Positions 26,773-35,416 of a DNA stretch of 64,000 nucleotides are shown piece after piece. The DNA lies in NCBI GenBank assembly GCA_963834445.1, contig CAWIBU010000001.1:248001-312000 (forward strand), in the 5' to 3' direction. The notes beneath the pieces are model-generated. The model was not told the origin of the DNA. It saw nothing but the letters and a program-made list of their open reading frames with translations, and searched no databases. The translations under genes and the position numbers were made by a program. Source of the stretch: PALSA-350 sp963834445 (GTDB taxonomy: Bacteria; Acidobacteriota; Terriglobia; Terriglobales; Acidobacteriaceae). Positions within the stretch are counted from its first letter, which is position 1, and every line of letters starts with the position of its first letter.

Positions 26773-28197
26773 ATGTACTCGCTAGGGGAATTTCACCGCT
26801 TTCAGGGCGCCGGGCAGGAGTTTCTCTACCTGGTTCCCAGCGGGGGCATTGTCGCGCTCGATGGCATGACCGCGGACATTCTTGAGCGGCTGGATAAGGC
26901 GCCGCTCAGCCAGGAAGATCTGGTCGGCAGCCTGTGCAGCGGCGGCTACGACGCCGGCGAAGTGGAAGAGTGCCTTAACGAACTGCGCGAGGTCAAGGCA
27001 ATCCGGAACGGCGCCAGGGAATACACAAAATCTGAACCGCTGCCTGATGTGTTTCCCCTGCAGACCATCGTGTTGAACGTAACCAACCAGTGCAACCTCT
27101 CCTGCCAATACTGTTATGAGTTCGGCGAGGACAAGGTCGCTACGCCCGAGGGCAAACCGAAGTTCATGGAGTGGGAGACGGCCAGAACCTCGGTCGAATA
27201 CCTCTTCGCCGAATCGCAGGGAAGAAAGAGTGTGCACATCACCTTCTTCGGCGGAGAAACGCTGATGAACTTTCCCCTGCTCAAGCAGGTGGTCGCCTAC
27301 GCGCGGGCCAGGGCCGAGGAATTGCAGGTGAAGCTCGATTTCAGCCTGACCACCAACGCCACCCTGCTGACCCCAACGATCATCGAATACCTGGCGGAAA
27401 ACGCCATTGGCGTCACCGTGAGCATGGACGGCCCGAAGGAGATGCAGGACAAGTTTCGTGTCTTCTCCAACGGCCGCGGCAGCTACGACATCATCAAGCC
27501 CAAGGTGCAGAACCTGCTGGCCAACCACAAGACCCGGCCGATTGCAGCCCGCGTCACCATGACCTCGGGCGCGATGGACGTGCGCCGGATCTATCAACAC
27601 CTGAAGCATGAGCTGGGCTTCTACGAGGTTGGCTTTGCCCCAGTGACTACCTCCCCGAACCGGCTTTACTCGATCAACGAGCCCGGCATGGATAGCGTTC
27701 TGGAACAGTTTAGCGAGCTGGCCGATGAGTACCTGGAGTTTGCGCTACGAGGCGAGCATCACGGCTTTTCGAACGTAAGCGATACGCTTTCAGAACTGCA
27801 CCAGGGTGTGAATAAGTCTCTTCCCTGCGGCGCCGGGCTGGGCATGGTGGGCGTCGGTCCCTCGGGCGATATCGCACCCTGCCATCGCTTTGTCGATTCC
27901 GACGAACATGTTCTGGGCAATGTAGCAACGGGGATGGACCGGGAAAAGCAGAATGCCTTTCTCACCCGGGGCAATATCGACACCAAGTACGACTGCCATG
28001 AATGCTGGGCGCGGCCGCTATGCGCCGGCGGCTGCCATCACGAGGCCTTCGTCCGCTACGGCGATACCGGCCACGCAAACCTTCACTATTGCGATTGGAT
28101 CCGCACCTGGACCGATAAGTGCCTGCAAATCTACGGCGCCATCGCTGCCCGCAACCCATCGTTCCTCGATCATTTCACTGAAAGGAAGGCTTCATGA
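26773..28197 (+). CDS. qhpD: Radical SAM/SPASM enzyme forming thioether crosslinks in the QHNDH gamma subunit
   Basis: 474-residue cytoplasmic maturase. QhpD joins Cys sulfurs to the beta- or gamma-carbons of Asp/Glu in QhpC. The radical SAM motif CNLSCQYCY is at 107-115; the C-terminal SPASM region has auxiliary-cluster cysteines in LPCGAG, IAPCHRF and CHECWARPLCAGGCHHEA. An N-terminal 90-residue domain resembles peptide-recognition (RRE-like) modules. ATG 26773 follows AGGA by 8 nt; a GTG at 26767 overlapping the qhpA stop, with GGAGG 7 nt upstream, is an equally plausible start. Its stop overlaps the qhpC start by 4 nt, coupling enzyme and substrate translation. Confidence 0.95.
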   Translation: MYSLGEFHRFQGAGQEFLYLVPSGGIVALDGMTADILERLDKAPLSQEDLVGSLCSGGYDAGEVEECLNELREVKAIRNGAREYTKSEPLPDVFPLQTIVLNVTNQCNLSCQYCYEFGEDKVATPEGKPKFMEWETARTSVEYLFAESQGRKSVHITFFGGETLMNFPLLKQVVAYARARAEELQVKLDFSLTTNATLLTPTIIEYLAENAIGVTVSMDGPKEMQDKFRVFSNGRGSYDIIKPKVQNLLANHKTRPIAARVTMTSGAMDVRRIYQHLKHELGFYEVGFAPVTTSPNRLYSINEPGMDSVLEQFSELADEYLEFALRGEHHGFSNVSDTLSELHQGVNKSLPCGAGLGMVGVGPSGDIAPCHRFVDSDEHVLGNVATGMDREKQNAFLTRGNIDTKYDCHECWARPLCAGGCHHEAFVRYGDTGHANLHYCDWIRTWTDKCLQIYGAIAARNPSFLDHFTERKAS

Positions 28198-28532
28198 AGC
28201 ACCTTCGAGCCGTCAACCAGAAGGCCCAGCGTATCGAGCGCCAGGTGGAAGCGTTAGCGGAAGACATCGTGGCCCTGCAATCTCCCGGAGCCACGCCGAA
28301 AGTCCACGTGCCCATGGGATGCACCATCATCTTTTCGCCGGGATGGGAAACGGATTCCGCCGGCGGCACTGCTGGACTTTGCCAGCCTGTGGAGCGCGAT
28401 ATTTACGACTGCTACGCCACCTGCTTCTGGCCCGCACAGGTTCCCGACCATCTGAACAATTCCGCGGACTGGACCAGCAAATGCGCTTCCGCGACCAAGG
28501 ATTGGCGCAACCTGGACATCGTATTCCCATAG
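28194..28532 (+). CDS. qhpC: QHNDH gamma subunit precursor carrying the CTQ cofactor
   Basis: 112-residue precursor of the small catalytic subunit. Compared with the known gamma subunit, every modified residue is present at the right spacing: thioether pairs C43-E52, C63-D69 and C77-D85, and the CTQ pair C73-W79. D69 corresponds to the catalytic base. The motif FWPAQVPD (78-85) closely matches WWPAQVPD of the Pseudomonas protein, with Phe78 replacing the first Trp, which is not the cofactor. Residues 1 to about 40, hydrophilic and helix-prone, are the leader to be removed by QhpE. C97 is an additional cysteine not needed for any known crosslink. No signal peptide is present, consistent with export by QhpF. 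Confidence 0.96.
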   Translation: MKHLRAVNQKAQRIERQVEALAEDIVALQSPGATPKVHVPMGCTIIFSPGWETDSAGGTAGLCQPVERDIYDCYATCFWPAQVPDHLNNSADWTSKCASATKDWRNLDIVFP

Positions 28533-28559
28533 CCTTTTCAAGCACTGCGGAGAGAATGC

Positions 28560-29666
28560 ATGCGCGCCGTTTTTGCCTTATTCGGTCTATCGCTCTGGGC
28601 CACTGCGAGTTTTGCCGCTGCTGCCCCCAGCCCTCAGTTGATGTATCTCGGCGTGTGGCCGCACACTGTGCTGGTGATGGACTCGGCCCAGGGAAAGATC
28701 GTCAACAAGATTGACCTGCCGACCGACATTGTCCGGGCACTGGTGCTCTCGCCCGACAACAAGACACTGTATGCCTCCACGCTCAAAGACAACTCGATCG
28801 TGGCCATCGACCTGGCGACTGACAAGGTTCTCTACACGTTCCCGCTGAACACCTACGACACCAACTATCGTGTGGCCGGGTTCGCCATCGACCCTACGGG
28901 CAAGTTTATCTATTCGTTTGCCACGCCGATCATCAAGAAGATCGACCACTACGAAGTCGATCCGCCGCAGATCATCGAGATCGGTCTTGATGCGCGCAAG
29001 ATCACGCGCATCGTTCCTTATCCTAAAGATCAGAGGCCGCCGGCCGGCTACCGCAACACCATACGCGTTTCTCCCGACGGAAAACTTCTCTACCTGTTCC
29101 TCAACAACGTCATGGTGTTCAACACCAGCGACCTGAAGTTCGTGAAGAAGATTGAGCTCTCGAATCCTACCGACCCGTCGACGGACGGCTCGTTTGCGGG
29201 CCTGGTCAATGACCCCAATGAACCGCCGGGCAAGGTGATCGGTATCTTCGACTCGTCTGATCCGTACGTGCATCGCAACATTTTCGGCATTGCCGAAATC
29301 AACCTTGCGGACATGACCTACGATTTGACGCCCGTGGGGCCCTCGGCTGAGGAGATGGAGCCGCTGATGCTCACCCCGGACCGCAAGCTGGGCTATACGG
29401 TTTCTGTGTATGGCGCCCAGGGCGACCGGGTTACGGAATTCTGGGTCTTCGATATGAAGACCAAGAAAATCATCAACCGCAAGCAGTTCGTCGGCCGCAC
29501 GCGGTTGGCCTTTGGCATGACCGCCGATGGATCGAAGCTGATGATCTATAACGCCGGCTTTGAAATTGAGTTGTATGATGCCAAGACCCTTGACCTGGTG
29601 CACACCATCAATCTGGAAGGCGACACCACCTCGAACCTGATTGTGATGCCTCTCAAGAAGTCTTAA
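28560..29666 (+). CDS. qhpB: Quinohemoprotein amine dehydrogenase, beta subunit
   Basis: Periplasmic seven-bladed propeller subunit, 368 residues, that together with the alpha subunit encloses the CTQ-bearing gamma subunit and forms the substrate channel. Signal peptide at residues 1-20 (MRAVFALFGLSLWATASFAA). Repeating YVTN/NHL-like blade motifs such as LSPDNKTLYAS, IDPTGKFIYSF and VSPDGKLLYLF are visible at about 40-residue intervals. GGAGAGA precedes ATG 28560. It lies 27 bp after qhpC and 3 bp before qhpF. Confidence 0.94.
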   Translation: MRAVFALFGLSLWATASFAAAAPSPQLMYLGVWPHTVLVMDSAQGKIVNKIDLPTDIVRALVLSPDNKTLYASTLKDNSIVAIDLATDKVLYTFPLNTYDTNYRVAGFAIDPTGKFIYSFATPIIKKIDHYEVDPPQIIEIGLDARKITRIVPYPKDQRPPAGYRNTIRVSPDGKLLYLFLNNVMVFNTSDLKFVKKIELSNPTDPSTDGSFAGLVNDPNEPPGKVIGIFDSSDPYVHRNIFGIAEINLADMTYDLTPVGPSAEEMEPLMLTPDRKLGYTVSVYGAQGDRVTEFWVFDMKTKKIINRKQFVGRTRLAFGMTADGSKLMIYNAGFEIELYDAKTLDLVHTINLEGDTTSNLIVMPLKKS

Positions 29667-29669
29667 AGG

Positions 29670-31433
29670 GTGGCCCGCGCCTTGACGAAAACCGCCCACG
29701 CGATTCCCTTTGCGCAGTACAAACGGGCCCTGGTCTACGTGGTGCCTTATTGGCGCGGGCTGCTGGTGGTGATGTTGCTGGGGCTGTTCTCGACCGCCGT
29801 TGGCCTGGTGCAGCCTTACATCTCGCGTCTGCTGATCGATGACGCGCTGCTACGGCGCAATCTGCACGCGCTTTCGATGATCGCCATCGCCATGGTGGTG
29901 ATTACGATTGTGGGTTTCGTTCTCAACATCGCCTCCAGCTACTGCTACGTGCGGCTTTCCGCGGAGAGTCTTTTCGACATGCGGCTGGCCGTCTATCGCC
30001 ACCTGCAGCAGCTCTCGCCGCGGTACTTTACGCAGAAGAAGCTGGGCGATATCGTCTCCCGCATCAACAACGACATTGGCGAGGTACAGCGGGTCTGCTC
30101 AGATACTCTGCTCTCTGTTCTCTCAAACGTTTTGTTTCTGGTGGGCAGTATTGCGATCATGTCCTGGCTCAACTGGCGGCTGATGCTAGCCAGCATCGCC
30201 TTGCTGCCGGTAGGCATTTTCGCCTTGCGGCACTACCAGGGCCGGTTAACGGTGCAGACGGCGGACCTGCGCCAACGCAGTTCCGACCTGGGCAGTTTTC
30301 TCATCGAAAGCCTACTGGGCATGCGGCTCATCGTGGCCTCGGCGACGGAGAAGCTCGAGGCCGACCGTTTTCGTACCTATAACTCGAGCTTCATACAGTC
30401 ATTGCTCTCGATGCAGGTGTTATCGTTTCTGGCCAGCGCGATGCCGAGCATGGTGTTGACGCTGTCGACGGCCGTGGTCTTTCTTTACGGAGGCAAGCTG
30501 GTCATCGCCCAACAGCTGACGATCGGCGGCCTGGTTGCCTTCATGGCTTACCATCTCAAGCTGCTCACGCCGGTGCAGAATTTGCTCCGCATCTACACCA
30601 GCCTGCTGACCGGTGGCGTTTCCCTGGGACGCGTCTTTGAGGTGCTGGATGTGCCGGTGGAAGTGAGAGAGGCGGCCGAGCCGGTGGCGCTGCCCGCCAC
30701 CCGGCATACGGTGGCGTTTCAGAACGTGGGCTTCCACTACGCGCACGATGTTGCTGTGGTACGCGATGTCTCCTTCACCATTCCCGCAGGCCAGATGTGC
30801 GCGATTGTGGGCGCCAGCGGCGCGGGCAAATCGACGCTGGCCGATTTGCTGCTGCGCTTCCATGATGTGGACTCCGGCTCGATCTCGATCGATGGCCAGG
30901 ATATTCGCGGGCTTCGCCTGGAGGATTTGCGACGGCAGATCGCCATGGTCGAACAGACACCCTACTTTTTCCGCGCCAGCATTCGCGAGAATATTGCTTA
31001 CGGGCGTCCCGACGCCACGCTTGAGGAGATTCGCCTCTGCGCCGCGGCGGCGGCCATCGATACCTTCATTTGCTCGTTGCCGAATGGCTACGAAACCATC
31101 CTTGGCGAGCGAGGACTGACGCTCTCGGTCGGCGAACGCCAGAGAATCGCTTTGGCGCGTGCGCTGCTTCGCGATCCCAGGATCCTGATTCTGGACGAGC
31201 CCACGTCCGCACTCGATCCTACGGCGGAGGCCGCGGTGACTGGAGAGTTGCTGAATGTGTTGCGTGGACGCACCTCGATCCTGATCACCCATCGCATGTC
31301 GCTGGTCGAAATGGCGGACATGGTGGTCGTGATCGAAGACGGACGGGTACTTGAATCGGGCTCCCCGGCGCGGTTGCTCGCGCGAAAGTCTTATCTGGCG
31401 CAACAGTTCCAAACGGCGCGAGTGACGGTATGA
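29670..31433 (+). CDS. qhpF: ABC exporter for the QHNDH gamma subunit
   Basis: Fused permease-ATPase of the peptide/lipid exporter type, 587 residues. Six membrane segments occupy about residues 15-310, followed by an ABC domain with Walker A GASGAGKST near 380, signature LSVGERQRIALARALL near 484 and Walker B ILILDEPTSALDP near 507. In characterised operons QhpF is required to move the crosslinked gamma subunit, which lacks a signal peptide, to the periplasm. The GTG at 29670 is the first start after the qhpB stop, with AAGG partly overlapping; a TTG at 29682 is an alternative. The stop overlaps qhpE by 4 nt. Confidence 0.92.
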   Translation: MARALTKTAHAIPFAQYKRALVYVVPYWRGLLVVMLLGLFSTAVGLVQPYISRLLIDDALLRRNLHALSMIAIAMVVITIVGFVLNIASSYCYVRLSAESLFDMRLAVYRHLQQLSPRYFTQKKLGDIVSRINNDIGEVQRVCSDTLLSVLSNVLFLVGSIAIMSWLNWRLMLASIALLPVGIFALRHYQGRLTVQTADLRQRSSDLGSFLIESLLGMRLIVASATEKLEADRFRTYNSSFIQSLLSMQVLSFLASAMPSMVLTLSTAVVFLYGGKLVIAQQLTIGGLVAFMAYHLKLLTPVQNLLRIYTSLLTGGVSLGRVFEVLDVPVEVREAAEPVALPATRHTVAFQNVGFHYAHDVAVVRDVSFTIPAGQMCAIVGASGAGKSTLADLLLRFHDVDSGSISIDGQDIRGLRLEDLRRQIAMVEQTPYFFRASIRENIAYGRPDATLEEIRLCAAAAAIDTFICSLPNGYETILGERGLTLSVGERQRIALARALLRDPRILILDEPTSALDPTAEAAVTGELLNVLRGRTSILITHRMSLVEMADMVVVIEDGRVLESGSPARLLARKSYLAQQFQTARVTV

Positions 31434-32098
31434 GCCGGGCTGTGCGTATCGGCGTACTGGACAGCGGTGTCTGTCGCACGCATCCGCATGTGGGCAAGGT
31501 GGTCGATGGCGTTACCATCACGGCCGAGGGAACGATGCCCGGCTACGAAGACACGCTCGGTCACGGGACGGCGGTGGCTGCGATCATTCACCATCTGAAT
31601 CCCGAGGCTGACCTGGTCGCGGTGAAGATCTTCGACCGTAAGCTGGCTACCAGCTTGCCGGTCGTTCTCCGCGCCATCGACTGGTGCCTGCAGCACGATA
31701 TCCAGATTATTAATCTCAGCCTGGGGACGCTGAACCCGGAGCATCGCAGGGCCTTTGAAGAGGCTGTGGGCAGAACGCGGGCCGCCGGGGCCGTGATCGT
31801 CTCTGCGCTTGAAATAAACAGCGAGCCGGCGCTGCCGGGCTCGCTGGCGGGCGTTATTGGGGTGAGGGCGTCGGCTGCGGAGGAGTATCAGGTCAGCGAT
31901 GGTTACGGAAAGAAGATCTTCACAGCGCCACCGTTCCCGAGAGACATTCCCGGCGTGCCGCGGGAGCGCAATTTGCGTGGAGTAAGTTTCGCCGTGGCAC
32001 GCATCTCAGCACGAATCGCGAGCACAATCTCGGATACGGACCGGGATACGAAGTCGGATAAGAACTGGATTGAGAACTGGGATAAAACCTGTGCGTGA
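31430..32098 (+). CDS. qhpE: Subtilisin-like leader peptidase of the QHNDH gamma subunit
   Basis: Small cytoplasmic subtilase of 222 residues without signal or propeptide, fitting QhpE, which cuts the leader from crosslinked QhpC. The catalytic triad is Asp11 (GVLDSGV), His45 (GHGTAVA) and Ser186 (RGVSFAVA). The protein is much shorter than secreted subtilisins and keeps only the core. ATG 31430 overlaps qhpF by 4 nt. It ends the operon; the C-terminal 25 residues are polar and repetitive in Asp, Lys and Asn and may be disordered. Confidence 0.93.
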   Translation: MSRAVRIGVLDSGVCRTHPHVGKVVDGVTITAEGTMPGYEDTLGHGTAVAAIIHHLNPEADLVAVKIFDRKLATSLPVVLRAIDWCLQHDIQIINLSLGTLNPEHRRAFEEAVGRTRAAGAVIVSALEINSEPALPGSLAGVIGVRASAAEEYQVSDGYGKKIFTAPPFPRDIPGVPRERNLRGVSFAVARISARIASTISDTDRDTKSDKNWIENWDKTCA

Positions 32099-32177
32099 AG
32101 AGGAAATTCCAGGTATTCGAAGGCGCTTTCCCTTCATTTCAGGCTGCGGCGGAGACTCGGGACCCAGCAGGAAAGAC

Positions 32178-32308
32178 GTACCTCAGGGGTTAATGCTCGC
32201 TGCGGCGAGGTAGCCCGACGTATTTTCAACCATCGTTTACGGCCCGACTAAAGTCGTGCCCTAATACAAAACAGAGCTTTTCCCAGCCTGCGAAGCCCGT
32301 ACCCTTCA
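32178..32308. repeat. Degenerate palindromic repeat, family A copy 2
   Basis: Remnant of the family A element in the 268-bp spacer after qhpE. Visible modules are ACGTACCTCAGGGGTTAA, the imperfect hairpin GGCCCGACTAAAGTCGTGCC and the terminal block GAAGCCCGTACCCTTCA, which matches the right end of the copy at 37835-37988. Its left half is eroded. It may help end transcription of the qhp operon or of convergent gmhA; I see no T-run terminator. Confidence 0.5.
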
Positions 32309-32366
32309 GCCAGTGTTCTCACGCGGACTCTGAAGCCCGGACTCTCAGGGTGACGCAATCCTCCAG

Positions 32367-32951
32367 TTAAAGGATCGGCGCGAGCTGCTCTTCGACCAAT
32401 TCGCAAACGGTATGGAGCAGGAACTTATGGCCTTCCTGAATGCGTGCGGTTTTCTTGCCGGCCACCAGAAATTCAATATCGGCCAGCCCCGCGCACTTGT
32501 TTCCGTCGCGCCCCAGGAAGGCAATGGTCTTGACGCTTAGCTCTTTTGCCGTCAGCAGAGCGCGATATACATTCTCGCTCTTCCCGGTCGTCGTAAACAC
32601 CACCAGCACATCGCCCGGCTTGCCAAAAGCCTGCACCTGACGAGCAAACAAATCGGCAAAGGAGTAGTCGTTGGCAATGGCGGTGAGATCGCCGCCGTGG
32701 GTTGCCAGCGAGATCGCCGGGTAAGCCCGGCGTTCTCGATCGAAGCGGGAAACAAACTCTGTCGTGAGGTGAGAAGCATCGGCGGCGCTTCCGCCGTTGC
32801 CGCAGGCCAACAGCTTGTGACCTGAGAGCAGCACATCCGCAATCAGTGCGGACGCTGCTTCCACCTGCGCCTCCAGACCCGCCAACTGGTGCAGGGTCGC
32901 CCGGGCATCGGCGATGTTTGCGTCGATGACCTGGCGAACGCGGTGGTTCAC
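32367..32951 (-). CDS. gmhA: Phosphoheptose isomerase (SIS family)
   Basis: Converts sedoheptulose 7-phosphate to D-glycero-D-manno-heptose 7-phosphate for lipopolysaccharide core, in the cytoplasm. 194 residues with the SIS-domain phosphate site LLACGNGGSAADASHLTTEF at about 48-67 and the TTGKSENVYRAL loop near 120. It follows mdh by 2 bp on the minus strand. Other heptose genes are not in the window, so assignment to GmhA rather than DiaA-like SIS protein relies on length and the AADASH motif. Confidence 0.88.
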   Translation of the reverse strand: MNHRVRQVIDANIADARATLHQLAGLEAQVEAASALIADVLLSGHKLLACGNGGSAADASHLTTEFVSRFDRERRAYPAISLATHGGDLTAIANDYSFADLFARQVQAFGKPGDVLVVFTTTGKSENVYRALLTAKELSVKTIAFLGRDGNKCAGLADIEFLVAGKKTARIQEGHKFLLHTVCELVEEQLAPIL

Positions 32952-32953
32952 CG

Positions 32954-33880
32954 TTAAACCCCGATCACTCCGCAGAGCTCTTTCACCGCATCGGCGCTCT
33001 TCTTCAGAGCCGCATCCTCTTCTTTGGTCAGCTTGATCTCGATAATCTGCTCGAGACCGCGCTCCCCCAGCTTGCAGGGGACGCCCACGTAGAGCCCGTG
33101 AATGCCGTACTCGCCTTCAAGATAGGCGGCGCAAGGGACGATCTTCTTCTTGTCTTTGAGGATGGCCTCGACCATCTCGACCGCAGCCGCGGACGGAGCA
33201 TAGTAAGCGCTACCCGTCTTCAGATGCTTCACGATTTCCGCTCCGCCATCGCGGGTCCGCTGCACCAGCCGCTCCACCGTGGCGGCGTCCATCAGCTCGG
33301 TGATGGGGATGCCGGCCACCGTGGAATAGCGAGGCAGCGGCACCATGGTGTCCCCGTGACCGCCGAGCACAAAAGCGGTTACGTTCTCGACCGAGACCTT
33401 CAGCTCTTCTGCAATGAAGGTGCGGAAACGGGCAGAGTCGAGGATGCCGGCCATGCCGATCACCCGCTCGCGATTGAACTTTGAGATCTTGTAGGCCGCC
33501 TGCGCCATCGCATCCAGCGGATTCGAAACAATGATCAGGATGGCGTTCGGTGACGCAGCCACCACCTTGCCCACCACGTCCGACATGATCTTGTAGTTGG
33601 TGTGCAGCAAGTCGTCGCGGCTCATGCCCGGCTTGCGCGGAATGCCGGCCGTGATCACCACGATGTCGGAATTGGCGGTATCCGCGTAGTCATTGGTTCC
33701 GGTCACATGCACATCACGCTTCTCAATCGGCAGCGCTTCCAACAGATCGAGAGCCTTGCCCTGGGGCACGCCTTCGACCACGTCGATCAATACAATGTCA
33801 GCCAGTTCCTTGGCCGCGATCCAGTGGGCTGATGTTGCACCCACATTCCCTGCTCCTACGATGGTTACTTTCTTGCGCAT
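32954..33880 (-). CDS. mdh: Malate dehydrogenase (LDH-like type)
   Basis: NAD-dependent malate/oxaloacetate interconversion in the TCA cycle. 308 residues, of the lactate dehydrogenase-like tetrameric MDH branch. The Rossmann motif GAGNVGATSAHW is at 8-19; the substrate-specifying arginine lies in AGIPRKPGMSRDDLL near 80-95; the catalytic histidine is in GGHGDTMVPLP near 173. It lies 8 bp downstream of icd and 2 bp upstream of gmhA, so icd-mdh-gmhA is one transcription unit. ATG is preceded by AGGAGA. Confidence 0.96.
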   Translation of the reverse strand: MRKKVTIVGAGNVGATSAHWIAAKELADIVLIDVVEGVPQGKALDLLEALPIEKRDVHVTGTNDYADTANSDIVVITAGIPRKPGMSRDDLLHTNYKIMSDVVGKVVAASPNAILIIVSNPLDAMAQAAYKISKFNRERVIGMAGILDSARFRTFIAEELKVSVENVTAFVLGGHGDTMVPLPRYSTVAGIPITELMDAATVERLVQRTRDGGAEIVKHLKTGSAYYAPSAAAVEMVEAILKDKKKIVPCAAYLEGEYGIHGLYVGVPCKLGERGLEQIIEIKLTKEEDAALKKSADAVKELCGVIGV

Positions 33881-33888
33881 ATCTCTCC

Positions 33889-35292
33889 TTAGCCCATGTT
33901 CTCAATCATGCGGGTGGCAAATTCACTTGTCTTGGCCTTGGTAGACCCGGGCATCTGCCGCTCAAAGTCATAGGTCACATACTTCTGCTGAATGGTCTTT
34001 TCAATGGCGCTTTCGATCAGGTGTGCGGCCTCTTTCCAGCCCAGGAACTCAAACATCATCACGCCCGAAAGCATCACCGACCCGGGGTTGATGACATCTT
34101 TGTCGGCATACTTGGGCGCGGTACCGTGAGTCGCTTCAAACACGGCGTAGCCGTCGCCAATGTTGGCTCCGGGTGCGATGCCTAATCCACCCACCTGCGC
34201 TGCACAGGCATCAGAAATGTAATCGCCATTGAGGTTCGGGCAGGCCAGCACGCTGTAATCCTCGGGGCGGATGATCACCTGCTGGAAGATGGAATCGGCA
34301 ATGCGGTCGTTGATCAACAGCTTCTTCTTCCACTGGCCGTTGCCGTGCGTGGCCCCGATGGAATCGATCACACCCTTGACGTTGGCGTACATCTCTTTGC
34401 GGAAATCATCGGAACCGAAGGCAAGGCCGGGCTCGATCAGGGCGGCGTTCTCTTCAACCGTCAGCTTGGGATTGGCTTCGAGGTTGCCCAGGATCCAGCT
34501 CTCCATCTCGGTCACCGTCTGCTGGCGAAACTCCTGCGTCGCCACCTCGTAGCCCCACTCGCGGAAGGCGCCTTCGGTAAATTTCTGGATGTTCCCTTTG
34601 TGCACCAGGGTTAAGGACTTGCGGCCGTTCTCGAGCGCGTACTTGATCGCGTAGCGCACCAGGCGCTTGGTGCCGAAGATGGAAATCGGCTTGATGCCAA
34701 TGCCGGAGTCTTCGCGGATTTTCTTCTTGGTGCCTTTGAGCATTTCGTCGTTGAGAAAGTCGATGACCTTCTTGACTTCAGGCGTGCCCTGGCGGAATTC
34801 GATGCCGGCATACACGTCCTCGGTGTTTTCACGGAAGATCACCACGTCGAGCTTTTCCGGGTGCTTCACCGGGCTGGGAACACCTTGGTAATACTTGATG
34901 GGGCGGACGCAGGAATATAGATCGAGAATTTGCCGCAGAGCCACATTCAACGACCGGATGCCGCCGCCCACGGGCGTGGTGAGCGGGCCCTTGATCGAAA
35001 CCCGCAGGTCGCGCGCCGCGCTTACGGAATCGTCCGGGAGCCAGGTGGAGAATTGCTGGTACGCCTTCTCCCCGGCGTAAATTTCGAACCACTTCACCGA
35101 TTTGGCGCCGCCGTAGGCCTTCTCGACCGCTGCGTCGAAGACGCGCTGCGAGGCCCGCCAGATGTCGCGGCCGGTGCCGTCGCCCTCTATGAAAGGGATG
35201 ATGGGGTGGTTGGGAATGTGGTATTTACCGTCGGCATATTGAATCGCCTCGCCCCCCTGGGGCAAGGAAAGTCCGTTGTAGCTTTTCTGCAT
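33889..35292 (-). CDS. icd: NADP-dependent isocitrate dehydrogenase
   Basis: Oxidative decarboxylation of isocitrate to 2-oxoglutarate in the TCA cycle. 467 residues, longer than the approximately 416 of the E. coli enzyme, with an insertion near residues 205-235 (PEVKKVIDFLNDEMLKGTKK) as seen in some other bacterial groups. The phosphate/isocitrate loop VGGGIRSLNVALRQ is near 107-120 and the metal site includes the ACPNLNGDYISDACAA region near 380. ATG 35292 (MQKSYNGLS) has GGAG 10 nt upstream; the open frame runs further upstream but overlaps the divergent SCO1-like gene, so the shorter start is used. Confidence 0.95.
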   Translation of the reverse strand: MQKSYNGLSLPQGGEAIQYADGKYHIPNHPIIPFIEGDGTGRDIWRASQRVFDAAVEKAYGGAKSVKWFEIYAGEKAYQQFSTWLPDDSVSAARDLRVSIKGPLTTPVGGGIRSLNVALRQILDLYSCVRPIKYYQGVPSPVKHPEKLDVVIFRENTEDVYAGIEFRQGTPEVKKVIDFLNDEMLKGTKKKIREDSGIGIKPISIFGTKRLVRYAIKYALENGRKSLTLVHKGNIQKFTEGAFREWGYEVATQEFRQQTVTEMESWILGNLEANPKLTVEENAALIEPGLAFGSDDFRKEMYANVKGVIDSIGATHGNGQWKKKLLINDRIADSIFQQVIIRPEDYSVLACPNLNGDYISDACAAQVGGLGIAPGANIGDGYAVFEATHGTAPKYADKDVINPGSVMLSGVMMFEFLGWKEAAHLIESAIEKTIQQKYVTYDFERQMPGSTKAKTSEFATRMIENMG

Positions 35293-35416
35293 GGATGCGT
35301 ATCTCCGAGAGCGGATAAATGGAAGGCGACTAGTCAGGCTACCACCATGCGAATTGTGGTGGCAATTCGTTGGCCCAGCCCAAAGTGGCATAGCGCGGAA
35401 GGAGTAACCTATTGTT

